A stretch of 8,796 nucleotides of DNA from Flavobacteriales bacterium. GTDB taxonomy: Bacteria > Bacteroidota > Bacteroidia > Flavobacteriales_E > Vicingaceae. The number at the start of each line of letters is the position of its first letter. Within the stretch, counting starts at the first letter, position 1. Shown here piece by piece: positions 1 through 6,439 of this stretch. Location: contig NVVI01000001.1 in assembly GCA_002402165.1 (NCBI GenBank), positions 71,127-79,922 on the forward strand, in the 5' to 3' direction. The notes beneath the pieces are model-generated. The model did not search any database. It saw nothing but the letters and a program-made list of their open reading frames with translations, and was not told the DNA's origin. The translations under genes were made by a program, and so were the position numbers.

Positions 1-581
1 ATAAAATCAACTCCTTTTTCGGTAGCGTAAGTTACTTTATCAATGGCTTTAATTCCACAATCTAACGCAATAATTAATTTAAAATCATTCTCAGCTGCAT
101 AGTCAATTCCTTGGTAAGAAATCCCATAACCTTCAGCATATCTATCAGGAATATAATACTCTAAACCGTATCGGTTTTGATGATTGTCAGATTGGCTTAT
201 CTTTAAACTATCGCTTAGATTAATCTGCTCTATCTTTTCTACTTCTTTATTTAATGCTGGATAAAAATTCTTTAAATATGAATAAACCAATGATACAGAG
301 GTGGTTCCATCCACATCATAATCACCATAAACCAAAATCTTTTCTTGATTTTCGATAGCTGATTGTAGTCGATTTACAGCTTTATCCATGTCCTTCATTA
401 AGAAAGGATCGTGAATTTCATCTAAGCTTGGTCTAAAAAATGTTTTAGCTTTTTCGAAAGTATCAATCTTTCGTTGGAGTAAAATATTGGTTAATGTTTC
501 GTCTAAATTATTGAGCTTAGAAGAGAGTTTTTTAATTTCTTCTTGATTAGATTGATTATTTATTTTCCATCTTTTTTGCAT
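1..581 (-). CDS. recJ: Single-stranded-DNA-specific exonuclease RecJ, N-terminal part (cut by window edge)
   Basis: RecJ is a 5'-3' single-strand DNA exonuclease of the DHH phosphoesterase family, acting in recombination and mismatch/base-excision repair. The first 193 codons are present; the gene continues beyond base 1. Visible landmarks are the family N-terminal segment FFRPSLDEIHDPF (48-60), the metal-binding motif I YGDYDVDGTTS (85-95), YYIPDRYAEGYGIS (142-155) and IIALDCGIKA (170-179). The later DHH and DHHA1 parts are outside the window. Residues about 110-139, between the helix ending FYPAL and YYIPDRY, are longer than I expect for RecJ and rich in charged and polar residues, suggesting an insertion. 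The ATG at 581 is the natural start: a TAnnTTTG box lies only 7 nt upstream. It follows the DAHPS gene in the same direction, but palindromic repeats and this promoter box separate them, so separate transcription is likely. Confidence 0.95.
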   Translation of the reverse strand, partial: MQKRWKINNQSNQEEIKKLSSKLNNLDETLTNILLQRKIDTFEKAKTFFRPSLDEIHDPFLMKDMDKAVNRLQSAIENQEKILVYGDYDVDGTTSVSLVYSYLKNFYPALNKEVEKIEQINLSDSLKISQSDNHQNRYGLEYYIPDRYAEGYGISYQGIDYAAENDFKLIIALDCGIKAIDKVTYATEKGVDF

Positions 582-588
582 TATTGCT

Positions 589-596
589 CAAATATA
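589..596 (-). promoter_or_regulatory. Candidate -7 promoter box for recJ
   Basis: Minus-strand TATATTTG matches the Bacteroidota -7 consensus TAnnTTTG. It ends 7 nt before the recJ ATG, implying a very short 5' leader. No TTG was found 17-23 nt upstream, so only the -7 half is supported. Confidence 0.45.
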
Positions 597-620
597 CTTT
601 TTGAAATCCTTAAAAAGTAT
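594..620. repeat. 9-bp inverted repeat upstream of recJ
   Basis: Perfect inverted repeat ATACTTTTT (594-602) / AAAAAGTAT (612-620) with a 9-nt loop. It lies between the recJ promoter box and the neighbouring palindromes. The right arm shares bases with the next hairpin (611-669), so the two structures would be mutually exclusive. Its function is unknown. Confidence 0.5.
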
Positions 621-669
621 CTGTTCGAGTAAAATTCTGTAAGAATTTTGTATCGAGAACCACTTTTTA
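611..669. repeat. Interrupted palindrome, likely dispersed intergenic repeat (GTTCGAG/TCGAGAAC type)
   Basis: The segment folds as nested stems: TAAAAAGT (611-618) with ACTTTTTA (662-669), TCGA (625-628) with TCGA (653-656), and AAAATTCT (631-638) with AGAATTTT (642-649) around a GTA loop. From memory, intergenic palindromes bounded by GTTCGAG and TATCGAGAAC are common in flavobacterial genomes; no search was run. It is non-coding, lies between the DAHPS gene and recJ, and could act as a REP-like repeat or an mRNA 3'-end structure. Confidence 0.55.
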
Positions 670-753
670 GTAAAACCATTGTCAATTCCAAAGCTACCCT
701 TCGACAAGCTCAGGGTGACATTTTGGAACACTCAAATTGACAATGGTTTTACT
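669..753. repeat. 85-bp hairpin element with perfect 19-bp inverted repeats at the DAHPS gene 3' end; possible terminator
   Basis: The arms are AGTAAAACCATTGTCAATT (669-687) and its exact reverse complement (735-753). Inside, CCAAA (688-692) pairs with TTTGG (722-726) and ACCCT (696-700) with AGGGT (712-716), so the whole segment can form one long stem. The outer right arm contains the stop codon of the DAHPS/chorismate mutase gene (749-751). The centre carries TTCGACAAGCTCAGGG (701-715 plus the base before), a motif I recall as a frequent dispersed intergenic repeat in Bacteroidota and other phyla. There is no long T-run after the stem on either strand, so intrinsic termination is possible but not proven. 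Confidence 0.6.
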
Positions 754-1834
754 TGTTCATCACTTTAGTCTGAATACGAATAGACTCTTGATGAATAATT
801 TCTAACATTTTTTTTATAAAATCATCGCTTAACCCCACTTTTTCAGCTAAGAAAGTACGGTTTGCTAAAATTCGTTCCCATCTTTCCAACTGTAAAATAG
901 TAACATTATTTTTATATTTATATTCTCCTATTTTTTCAATAATTGCCATACGAGATGAAAACTTATTAATCAACTCTTCATCTAACGCATCAATCACTGA
1001 ACGTAATTGTTCCAATTTATTGATGAAATCTTCGCTTTCTGAATGTTTTTCGCGAATTACTAGCTTACTTAATAAAAGCTCTAATTCAGTAGGAGTTAAT
1101 TGTTGCTTGGCATCACTTTTTGCTTCTTTAGGATTGATGTGGCTTTCTATCATTAAGCCTTCCATGTCTAAATCCATTGCCTTCTGAGCTATATATGGAA
1201 TTAGTTCTTTATCACCAGTAATGTGACTTGGATCACAAAACAATGGAATTTTAGGACACATTAATTTTAGCTCTATCGGGATTTCCCACATCGGAGTATT
1301 TCGATAAGAAGATTTATCGAAAGATGAAAATCCTCGATGTATTGCAGCTAATTTATTAATTCCAGCAGCGTTAATTCGTTCGAGTGCTCCGACCCATAAA
1401 TTAATGTCTGGAGTAATTGGGTTTTTCACAAACACAGGAATGTCAACACCTTTCAACGCGTCTGCGATTTCTTGAACAGAAAATGGATTGACAGTAGTTC
1501 TTGCACCAATCCACAACATATCTATGTTGTTTTTTAAGCATTCATCTACATGTTGAGCATTTGCCACTTCTGTAGCTACAGGCAATCCAACCTCTATTCC
1601 TGCATTTTTGAGCCATTTTAACCCATCTGCTCCTACCCCTTCAAAAGAATTCGGACGAGTTCGAGGTTTCCAAATCCCTCCACGTAATATCGAGACTTGG
1701 TTGGCTTTTGTAATTTCTTTTGCCGTTTGTATTACCTGCTCTTCCGATTCGACACTACAAGGGCCAGAGATAACACAAGGGATTTTATTTGAAAGCCAGC
1801 TATCCTTATCTGCTATGTTTAAATGTAATTTCAC
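749..1834 (-). CDS. aroG: Bifunctional 3-deoxy-7-phosphoheptulonate synthase / chorismate mutase (type II)
   Basis: This 361-residue fusion condenses phosphoenolpyruvate with erythrose 4-phosphate to open the shikimate pathway, and isomerises chorismate to prephenate for Phe/Tyr synthesis. The DAHPS domain (about 1-250) shows GPCS with metal ligand Cys26, RGGIWKPRTRP (51-61), DPSH with His204, MIES with Glu230, and Asp241. The AroQ-type mutase domain (about 270-357) keeps Arg278, Arg295, Lys306, Arg318, Ser351 and Gln355 at the spacing of E. coli R11/R28/K39/R51/S84/Q88; the E52 position appears to be Trp319. The start is GTG: an in-frame TAG at 1849-1847 and the absence of ATG leave it as the only sensible choice. 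It begins 7 nt after dxs, so translational coupling is likely. Symbols vary for this fusion (aroG, aroA, aroF). The mutase being C-terminal is the usual Bacteroidota order, unlike Bacillus. Confidence 0.95.
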   Translation of the reverse strand: MKLHLNIADKDSWLSNKIPCVISGPCSVESEEQVIQTAKEITKANQVSILRGGIWKPRTRPNSFEGVGADGLKWLKNAGIEVGLPVATEVANAQHVDECLKNNIDMLWIGARTTVNPFSVQEIADALKGVDIPVFVKNPITPDINLWVGALERINAAGINKLAAIHRGFSSFDKSSYRNTPMWEIPIELKLMCPKIPLFCDPSHITGDKELIPYIAQKAMDLDMEGLMIESHINPKEAKSDAKQQLTPTELELLLSKLVIREKHSESEDFINKLEQLRSVIDALDEELINKFSSRMAIIEKIGEYKYKNNVTILQLERWERILANRTFLAEKVGLSDDFIKKMLEIIHQESIRIQTKVMNK

Positions 1835-1841
1835 TAAGCAA

Positions 1842-3773
1842 TTAAGCTAAAGCTTTGTTTTCTTGAGATTCTAATAACGATTTTACAGTAGCAAGAATTG
1901 CTTTATCATCAAAGAAACACTCATCGTATAATTCAGATTGAGTTCCATGTTCAATAAATTTATCAGGAATTCCAAGGCGCTTTACCTCAGCTTTGTAGTT
2001 GTTATCAGCCATAAATTCTAAAATAGCACTTCCCATTCCTCCTATTATCGAACCATTCTCAACAGTTATCACTTTATCAAACTTTCCGAACACTTCATGT
2101 AATAAAATTTCATCAATGGGTTTTACAAAACGCATATCATAATGTGCAATGTTTATACTTTGCTTATCAAGTTCTTTAGTAGCTATTACTGCATATTTCC
2201 CAATATCACCAATAGTTAATATTGCTATATTATCCCCATTCTTAATTCTTCTTCCTGTTCCTATTTTTATTTTTTTGAAAGGTGTTTTCCAATCTATCAT
2301 AGTCCCAGTTCCTCTAGGATATCGAATAGAAAAAGGTCCATTATTATCTGCCTGAGCAGTGTACATCAAGTTTCTCAACTCCTCTTCATTCATTGGAGCA
2401 GAAACTATCATATTTGGAATACATCTAAAAAATGCTAAGTCATAAGCCCCGTGGTGCGTTGCTCCATCTGCTCCAACCAAACCTCCTCTATCCAAACAAA
2501 AAACAACTTGTAAATTTTGCAGAGCAACATCATGTATTACCTGATCATAAGCTCGTTGCATAAATGATGAGTAAATGTTGCAAAAAGGAATTAAACCTTG
2601 TGTTGCCATTCCTGCAGAAAAGGTAACAGCATGTTGCTCAGCAATTCCTACATCAAAAGCTCTATCAGGCATTGCTTTCATCATAATGTTTAATGAACAA
2701 CCTGAAGGCATTGCTGGAGTAACTCCAACTATTTTATCATTTTTCTCAGCTAATTCTACAATGGTATGACCAAACACATCTTGATATTTAGGTGGTTCTG
2801 GATTTTTAGTGGTAATTTTAATAATCTCACCAGTATCTTTATTAAATAAGCCAGGAGCATGCCATTGAGTAGAATCTCCAACCTCTGCAGGCTGGTAACC
2901 TTTTCCTTTTTCGGTAATGCAGTGCAAAATTTTTGGTCCTGGAATATCTTTTAAATCATTCAAAACTTTTGTCAAGTAATTCACATCATGACCATCAACA
3001 GGCCCAAAATACCTAAAGTTTAATGATTCAAATAAATTACTTTGTTTTAATAAAGTAGATTTTATTCCATTTTCAATTTTTTGGACGAGTGCTTGTGCAT
3101 TTGGTCCAAACTTGCTGATTTTTCCCAACAAATTCCAAACCTCATCTTTTACCTTATTGTAAGTGTGAGAAGTTGTTATATCGGTTAAATAATCTTTAAG
3201 GGCTCCAACGTTTGGGTCAATAGCCATACAATTATCATTCAACACAATCAAAAGATTAGTGTTTTCTACTCCTCCATGGTTCATTCCTTCAAAAGCCAAT
3301 CCTGCTGTCATAGAGCCATCACCAATAATGGCAACATGTTGTCTATCTTCTTTTTTGTATTGTGAAGCTACTGCCATCCCAAGTGCTGCAGAAATTGAAG
3401 TAGAAGAATGTCCTACGGCAAATGCATCGTATTCACTTTCTGATGGTTTTGGGAAACCACTTATTCCTTTATAAGTTCTATTAGTATGAAATTGTTCTCT
3501 ACGCCCAGTTAGAATTTTGTGCCCATAAGCTTGATGACCAACATCCCAAATTAATTTATCATCTGGCGTATTAAAAACATAATGAAGTGCTACTGTTAAT
3601 TCTACAACACCTAAACTAGCACCAAAATGCCCTCCTTTTTGGGAAACCACATCAACAATAAAATCTCTCAATTCCTCACACAATTGAGGCAAGTCGTCTT
3701 CAGAAATTTTCTCTCTTAAGTCTTTTGGAATATTTATTTGCTCTAGTAGCTTTCCTGTTTTATAATCAGCCAT
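1842..3773 (-). CDS. dxs: 1-deoxy-D-xylulose-5-phosphate synthase
   Basis: Dxs joins pyruvate and glyceraldehyde 3-phosphate, using thiamine diphosphate and Mg2+, to make DXP, the first step of the MEP isoprenoid pathway; it is cytosolic. The 643-residue length is normal. Landmarks are GGHFGASLG with His49, VGHQAYGHKILTGR (78-91), the TPP/Mg motif GDGSMTAG (151-158) through LNDN (178-181), the catalytic Glu379 in IAEQHAVTFSAGMA (377-390), YSSFMQRAYDQ (401-411) and DRGGLVGADGATHHGAYD (428-445). The C-terminal transketolase domain runs from about 505. The ATG at 3773 fits the conserved N-terminus and lies 20 nt after a TATCTTTG box. It probably forms a two-gene operon with the DAHPS gene 7 nt downstream. 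Both enzymes draw on central triose/PEP-level carbon, and their pathways meet in menaquinone, but that link is inference. ThiL, also in this window, makes its cofactor. Confidence 0.97.
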   Translation of the reverse strand: MADYKTGKLLEQINIPKDLREKISEDDLPQLCEELRDFIVDVVSQKGGHFGASLGVVELTVALHYVFNTPDDKLIWDVGHQAYGHKILTGRREQFHTNRTYKGISGFPKPSESEYDAFAVGHSSTSISAALGMAVASQYKKEDRQHVAIIGDGSMTAGLAFEGMNHGGVENTNLLIVLNDNCMAIDPNVGALKDYLTDITTSHTYNKVKDEVWNLLGKISKFGPNAQALVQKIENGIKSTLLKQSNLFESLNFRYFGPVDGHDVNYLTKVLNDLKDIPGPKILHCITEKGKGYQPAEVGDSTQWHAPGLFNKDTGEIIKITTKNPEPPKYQDVFGHTIVELAEKNDKIVGVTPAMPSGCSLNIMMKAMPDRAFDVGIAEQHAVTFSAGMATQGLIPFCNIYSSFMQRAYDQVIHDVALQNLQVVFCLDRGGLVGADGATHHGAYDLAFFRCIPNMIVSAPMNEEELRNLMYTAQADNNGPFSIRYPRGTGTMIDWKTPFKKIKIGTGRRIKNGDNIAILTIGDIGKYAVIATKELDKQSINIAHYDMRFVKPIDEILLHEVFGKFDKVITVENGSIIGGMGSAILEFMADNNYKAEVKRLGIPDKFIEHGTQSELYDECFFDDKAILATVKSLLESQENKALA

Positions 3774-3793
3774 GTAATTAGATTATTACCTTA

Positions 3794-3801
3794 CAAAGAT
3801 A
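3794..3801 (-). promoter_or_regulatory. Candidate -7 promoter box for dxs
   Basis: Minus-strand TATCTTTG fits TAnnTTTG and ends 20 nt before the dxs ATG. No clear TTG was seen at the expected -33 distance. It supports dxs being transcribed separately from the sigma/anti-sigma pair. Confidence 0.5.
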
Positions 3802-3821
3802 GTCAATATTTATCAATGAAA

Positions 3822-3837
3822 TTAGCTGATTAGCTAA
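3822..3837. repeat. Short palindrome upstream of dxs
   Basis: TTAGCT-GATT-AGCTAA is a perfect 6-bp inverted repeat with a 4-nt loop, about 20 bp upstream of the dxs -7 box. It could be an operator over the -33 region or a small terminator stem for the preceding gene. No T-run follows, so its role is open. Confidence 0.35.
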
Positions 3838-3870
3838 CAAGATATTGTTGAAATAAAGGTAGAAAAAGAA

Positions 3871-3890
3871 GATTTAACAAGATTTAACAA
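3871..3890. repeat. Two-copy tandem repeat of GATTTAACAA
   Basis: Two exact adjacent copies of a 10-bp unit lie just after the stop codon of the PKD/CHU_C gene. They are flanked by GGTAG (3859-3863) and CTACC (3891-3895), which could pair across them. The repeat is too short for a firm functional call. Confidence 0.4.
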
Positions 3891-3898
3891 CTACCAAT

Positions 3899-5020
3899 TT
3901 ATTTCAATAAGTTAACAACCTGATTTCTAGTATGTTCAATACCATCATTGCCAATAGCAAAAACAGTCATAAGGTATTGACCTTGAGGCAAGTAATTCCC
4001 ATTTTGATCTTTACCATCCCAAACATCATTCATCGAAGTCATAAAATAAACTTGCTTACCTTTCATATCAGTTATTTGAACTTGAATCCCTTTAATGTTT
4101 TTTCCTCTAACCTTAATGAAATCATTTTCACCATCACCATTAGGTGTAAAAATATTTTGAAGCGGCTGTATAGATGAACTATAGTCTTTTTCTACAATAA
4201 TTGTTTTGTAAACCACCTTGGTATTACCATGAATATCTTGTGCTGTTAATTTTACACGATAAGTCCTTTCTTCAGAGAATATATGAATAGGAGATTCTCC
4301 AAACTCTTCAGAGTCATCACTGAACTCCCATAAATACTGAATCCCATTTCCAATAGCATCAAATTGAACCGTTAAAGGAGCTTTACCTTTAACTCTATCT
4401 ACATTAATAATAACATCTATATTAACTGCTTCTTCTTTTTTAATAGACGGTTCTGTTTGAGGTTTAGATGATGTTATATTTTTAGTTGTTGTTTGTGTTG
4501 AACTATTATCAACTGAGCTAGTTTCAGTACTAGTTTCACTGTTAATAACAGAAACTTCATTAGTTTTTCCATTATTGCTGACAGCCTCTTGTTTTTCAGC
4601 CTTGTTAGCTTCAACACTTAAATTAACTGTTTCTTCATTACTAGTCGAAGAGTTTTCTTCGCTTACTTTATTTTTAATTTCAGTAGTTGGTGCAATGACT
4701 TCTTCCGTTAATTCCACTAAATCACCATTTGTAAGAACTTTTTCAGCAATTACAGATGTTTCACCTTTAAATAAATTTGGAACAAAATAAGCAGTCGTAG
4801 CAATCGTTCCTACGATAACTACACCAGCAACAATTTTTAATGCTAAAGATTTTCCAACTCCTACTATAGTAGATGGGTCAACTTGTAGAGATGAACTACC
4901 TCCAGAACCAGACGAGATTGAATTTTGAACATTGCTCCATACACTAGGATCAACATTAGCTTCAAAACCATCAAATGCTTGTTTAAAAATTTTGTCTATA
5001 TTTTCTAATCCGTCTTTCAA
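3899..5020 (-). CDS. Membrane-anchored PKD and CHU_C-type domain protein, putative anti-sigma factor
   Basis: This 373-residue protein has a short cytosolic N-terminus with an amphipathic stretch ending DPSVWSNVQNSI (24-35), one hydrophobic helix (about 59-82), and a long Ser/Thr/Glu/Asn-rich linker (about 100-200). A PKD-like domain follows (about 202-277; APLTVQFDA, YLWEFSDDS, YRVKLTAQD). The end is a gliding-motility-associated C-terminal domain (288-373; FTPNGDGENDFIKVRG, VWDGKDQNGNYLPQGQYL). The start is TTG: its TTGA overlaps the TGA stop of the ECF sigma gene, and no Met occurs before residue 318. Gene order, the N-terminal helix/membrane layout and the coupling suggest an inner-membrane anti-sigma factor sensing periplasmic signals; this is inference. 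CHU_C domains normally direct type IX secretion from proteins with cleavable signal peptides, whereas this one appears tethered. It could instead be a structural envelope protein. Confidence 0.8.
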   Translation of the reverse strand: MKDGLENIDKIFKQAFDGFEANVDPSVWSNVQNSISSGSGGSSSLQVDPSTIVGVGKSLALKIVAGVVIVGTIATTAYFVPNLFKGETSVIAEKVLTNGDLVELTEEVIAPTTEIKNKVSEENSSTSNEETVNLSVEANKAEKQEAVSNNGKTNEVSVINSETSTETSSVDNSSTQTTTKNITSSKPQTEPSIKKEEAVNIDVIINVDRVKGKAPLTVQFDAIGNGIQYLWEFSDDSEEFGESPIHIFSEERTYRVKLTAQDIHGNTKVVYKTIIVEKDYSSSIQPLQNIFTPNGDGENDFIKVRGKNIKGIQVQITDMKGKQVYFMTSMNDVWDGKDQNGNYLPQGQYLMTVFAIGNDGIEHTRNQVVNLLK

Positions 5021-5562
5021 TGTATAATTTTTTCTTTTATTAATACTTTCTGCAAATATACCCTTGCTCTAGAGAATTGAGATTTGGATGTATTTACCGA
5101 TATATTTAGCTCTTCTGCAATTTCTTTATGCGAATAACCCTCAATTACATACATATTAAATACTGTTTTAAACCCTGTTGGCATACTTTGAATTACTTTT
5201 AGTAAATCCTTTGCCGACAATACATCAATAGCATTTTCATTATTATTATGTAATTGATAATCCACTTTATCTATGTCAATATTATTCATTAGTTTTTTAT
5301 TCTTTCGAATATTATCCAAGGCAGTATTTACAATAATTTTTCTAATCCAACCTTCTAAAGAACCTTTATGGTTATACATGTCTAATTTTTCAAAGACCTT
5401 GATAAACCCCATTTGCAATACATCTTGCGCCTCATCCGAATTCTTAGAGTATCTTAAACATACTCCCATCATTTTTCTTGAATAAACTTCAAATAATTGC
5501 TTTTGAGCAAGGGTGTCCTTTTCAAGACACTTATTGACCAACTGCTCTTCATTCATTTTCAT
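5017..5562 (-). CDS. ECF-subfamily RNA polymerase sigma factor (sigma-70 family)
   Basis: This 181-residue protein has region 2 at about 24-88 (SDEAQDVLQMGFIKVFEKL at 42-60 for core RNA polymerase binding and -10 recognition, followed by WIRKIIVNTALDNIRK at 72-87). Region 4 spans about 118-172, with the helix-turn-helix GYSHKEIAEELNISVNTSKS (142-161) for -35 recognition. Region 3 is absent and the length is typical of ECF sigma factors. Two ATGs are possible, 5562 and 5556 (Met1 or Met3); neither has a Shine-Dalgarno sequence. Its stop overlaps the start of the membrane-anchored PKD/CHU_C gene, pointing to a sigma/anti-sigma unit. No TAnnTTTG box was found upstream, so it may use a different promoter class or its own product. 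Its regulon cannot be seen here; envelope or surface functions are a guess from the partner. Confidence 0.93.
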   Translation of the reverse strand: MKMNEEQLVNKCLEKDTLAQKQLFEVYSRKMMGVCLRYSKNSDEAQDVLQMGFIKVFEKLDMYNHKGSLEGWIRKIIVNTALDNIRKNKKLMNNIDIDKVDYQLHNNNENAIDVLSAKDLLKVIQSMPTGFKTVFNMYVIEGYSHKEIAEELNISVNTSKSQFSRARVYLQKVLIKEKIIH

Positions 5563-5647
5563 TTACTCAGTATTAAGATGTATTTTAACGCAAAAAGGTT
5601 GCATTGATAAATATAAAGTTAAACAAATCCATCTATCAGTTTATTTT

Positions 5648-5655
5648 TACCTTTG
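5648..5655 (+). promoter_or_regulatory. Candidate -7 promoter box for rsmI
   Basis: TACCTTTG matches TAnnTTTG and ends 18 nt before the rsmI ATG at 5674. No TTG lies at the expected -33 distance. The box sits inside the longer TTG-started reading frame, which argues against that upstream start. Confidence 0.5.
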
Positions 5656-5673
5656 ATTTTTAGTTTAATTATT

Positions 5674-6348
5674 ATGTCAAAATTATACATTGTTCCAACT
5701 CCAATTGGAAATTTAGAAGACATTACTCTACGTGCATTAAAAACTTTAAAAGAAGTAGATGTAATTCTTGCAGAAGATACTAGACAAACGTCTAAACTCT
5801 TAAAACATTATGAAATCAACAAAAAATTAGTTGCCCATCACCAACATAACGAACATAAAACCTTAGAACGAATTATTGACTCTATTAAAAGTGGAGAAAA
5901 AATGGCTTTAGTAAGTGATGCTGGAACTCCTGCCATTTCTGACCCTGGTTTTTTATTGGTTAGAGAGTGCATCAAAAATGACATTAAGATAGAATGCTTA
6001 CCTGGTGCAACTGCATTTGTTCCGGCCTTAATCAACTCTGGATTTCCTTGTGATAAATTCATTTTTGAAGGTTTTTTGCCTCATAAAAAAGGTCGACAAA
6101 CACGATTGAATTTTTTAGCTGAAGAAACTCGAACTATTATTTTTTATGAATCTCCTCATCGGTTATTAAAGACCTTAAAGCAATTTGCTGAATATTTTGG
6201 AGAAACTCGTCAAGTTTCAATTTCTCGTGAATTAACCAAAATTCACGAAGAGAACATAAGAGGTACAGTGCTTGAATTAATCAATTATTATGAATCACAT
6301 ACGCTTAAAGGCGAAATTGTTGTAATTGTTGATGGTTATGAAAAATAA
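5674..6348 (+). CDS. rsmI: 16S rRNA (cytidine(1402)-2'-O)-methyltransferase RsmI
   Basis: RsmI is an SAM-dependent enzyme of the tetrapyrrole-methylase superfamily that 2'-O-methylates C1402 of 16S rRNA in the decoding centre; with RsmH it produces m4Cm1402. The 224 residues show LYIVPTPIGNLEDITLRAL (4-22), AEDTRQTSKLL (33-43), SDAGTPAISDPG (81-92), CLPGATAFVPALINSGFP (108-125), FEGFLPHKKGRQ (131-142), FYESPHRL (157-164) and SRELTKIHEE (184-193). It is shorter than the roughly 286-residue E. coli protein, lacking the extra C-terminal region, as in other Bacteroidota. The frame stays open upstream to a TTG at 5653, but that codon lies in the promoter box and the family begins at the Ser-Lys-Leu-Tyr segment, so ATG 5674 is chosen. 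It is divergent from the sigma gene with about 110 bp between. Confidence 0.96.
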   Translation: MSKLYIVPTPIGNLEDITLRALKTLKEVDVILAEDTRQTSKLLKHYEINKKLVAHHQHNEHKTLERIIDSIKSGEKMALVSDAGTPAISDPGFLLVRECIKNDIKIECLPGATAFVPALINSGFPCDKFIFEGFLPHKKGRQTRLNFLAEETRTIIFYESPHRLLKTLKQFAEYFGETRQVSISRELTKIHEENIRGTVLELINYYESHTLKGEIVVIVDGYEK

Positions 6349-6371
6349 GAGGAAAAGAAGCGTTCCTCATA
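6346..6371 (+). terminator. Weak hairpin at the rsmI 3' end
   Basis: GAGGAA (6349-6354) pairs with TTCCTC (6363-6368) around an 8-nt loop, and TA/TA outside extends it after one A-A mismatch. It begins at the rsmI stop codon. No T-run follows, so it may be an mRNA-end structure rather than a true intrinsic terminator. Confidence 0.3.
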
Positions 6372-6394
6372 AAGATCTGAGAAATGTGTGATTG

Positions 6395-6424
6395 TTTGAT
6401 TCCTTCTCTTTATTATTAACTTTG
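6395..6424 (+). promoter_or_regulatory. Two-part Bacteroidota-type promoter for the exported-protein gene
   Basis: TTTG (6395-6398) and TAACTTTG (6417-6424) are separated by 18 nt, matching the TTG / TAnnTTTG arrangement described for Bacteroides and Flavobacterium. The expected transcription start is about 6428-6430, just before the ATG at 6440. This is the best two-part promoter in the window. Confidence 0.6.
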
Positions 6425-6439
6425 ATATTGAATATAACT

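Noticed and set aside
3859..3895. GGTAG/CTACC hairpin as terminator of the PKD/CHU_C gene
   Set aside because: The stem is only 5 bp with a loop of about 27 nt, too weak to call.
1608..4790. Several plus-strand open frames of 64-81 codons
   Set aside because: All lie antisense to well-supported genes (DAHPS, dxs, PKD/CHU_C) and show no independent coding evidence.
5653..5673. Upstream TTG start for rsmI adding seven residues
   Set aside because: The codons lie on the TACCTTTG promoter box, and RsmI proteins start at the Met-Ser-Lys-Leu-Tyr segment at 5674.
5563..5673. A TAnnTTTG promoter for the ECF sigma gene in the divergent spacer
   Set aside because: No match was found on the minus strand. 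A TTTG in the region has no partner box at suitable spacing.
6392..6439. Upstream TTG start for the exported-protein gene
   Set aside because: It would put the two-part promoter inside the coding region and bury the signal peptide 16 residues in.
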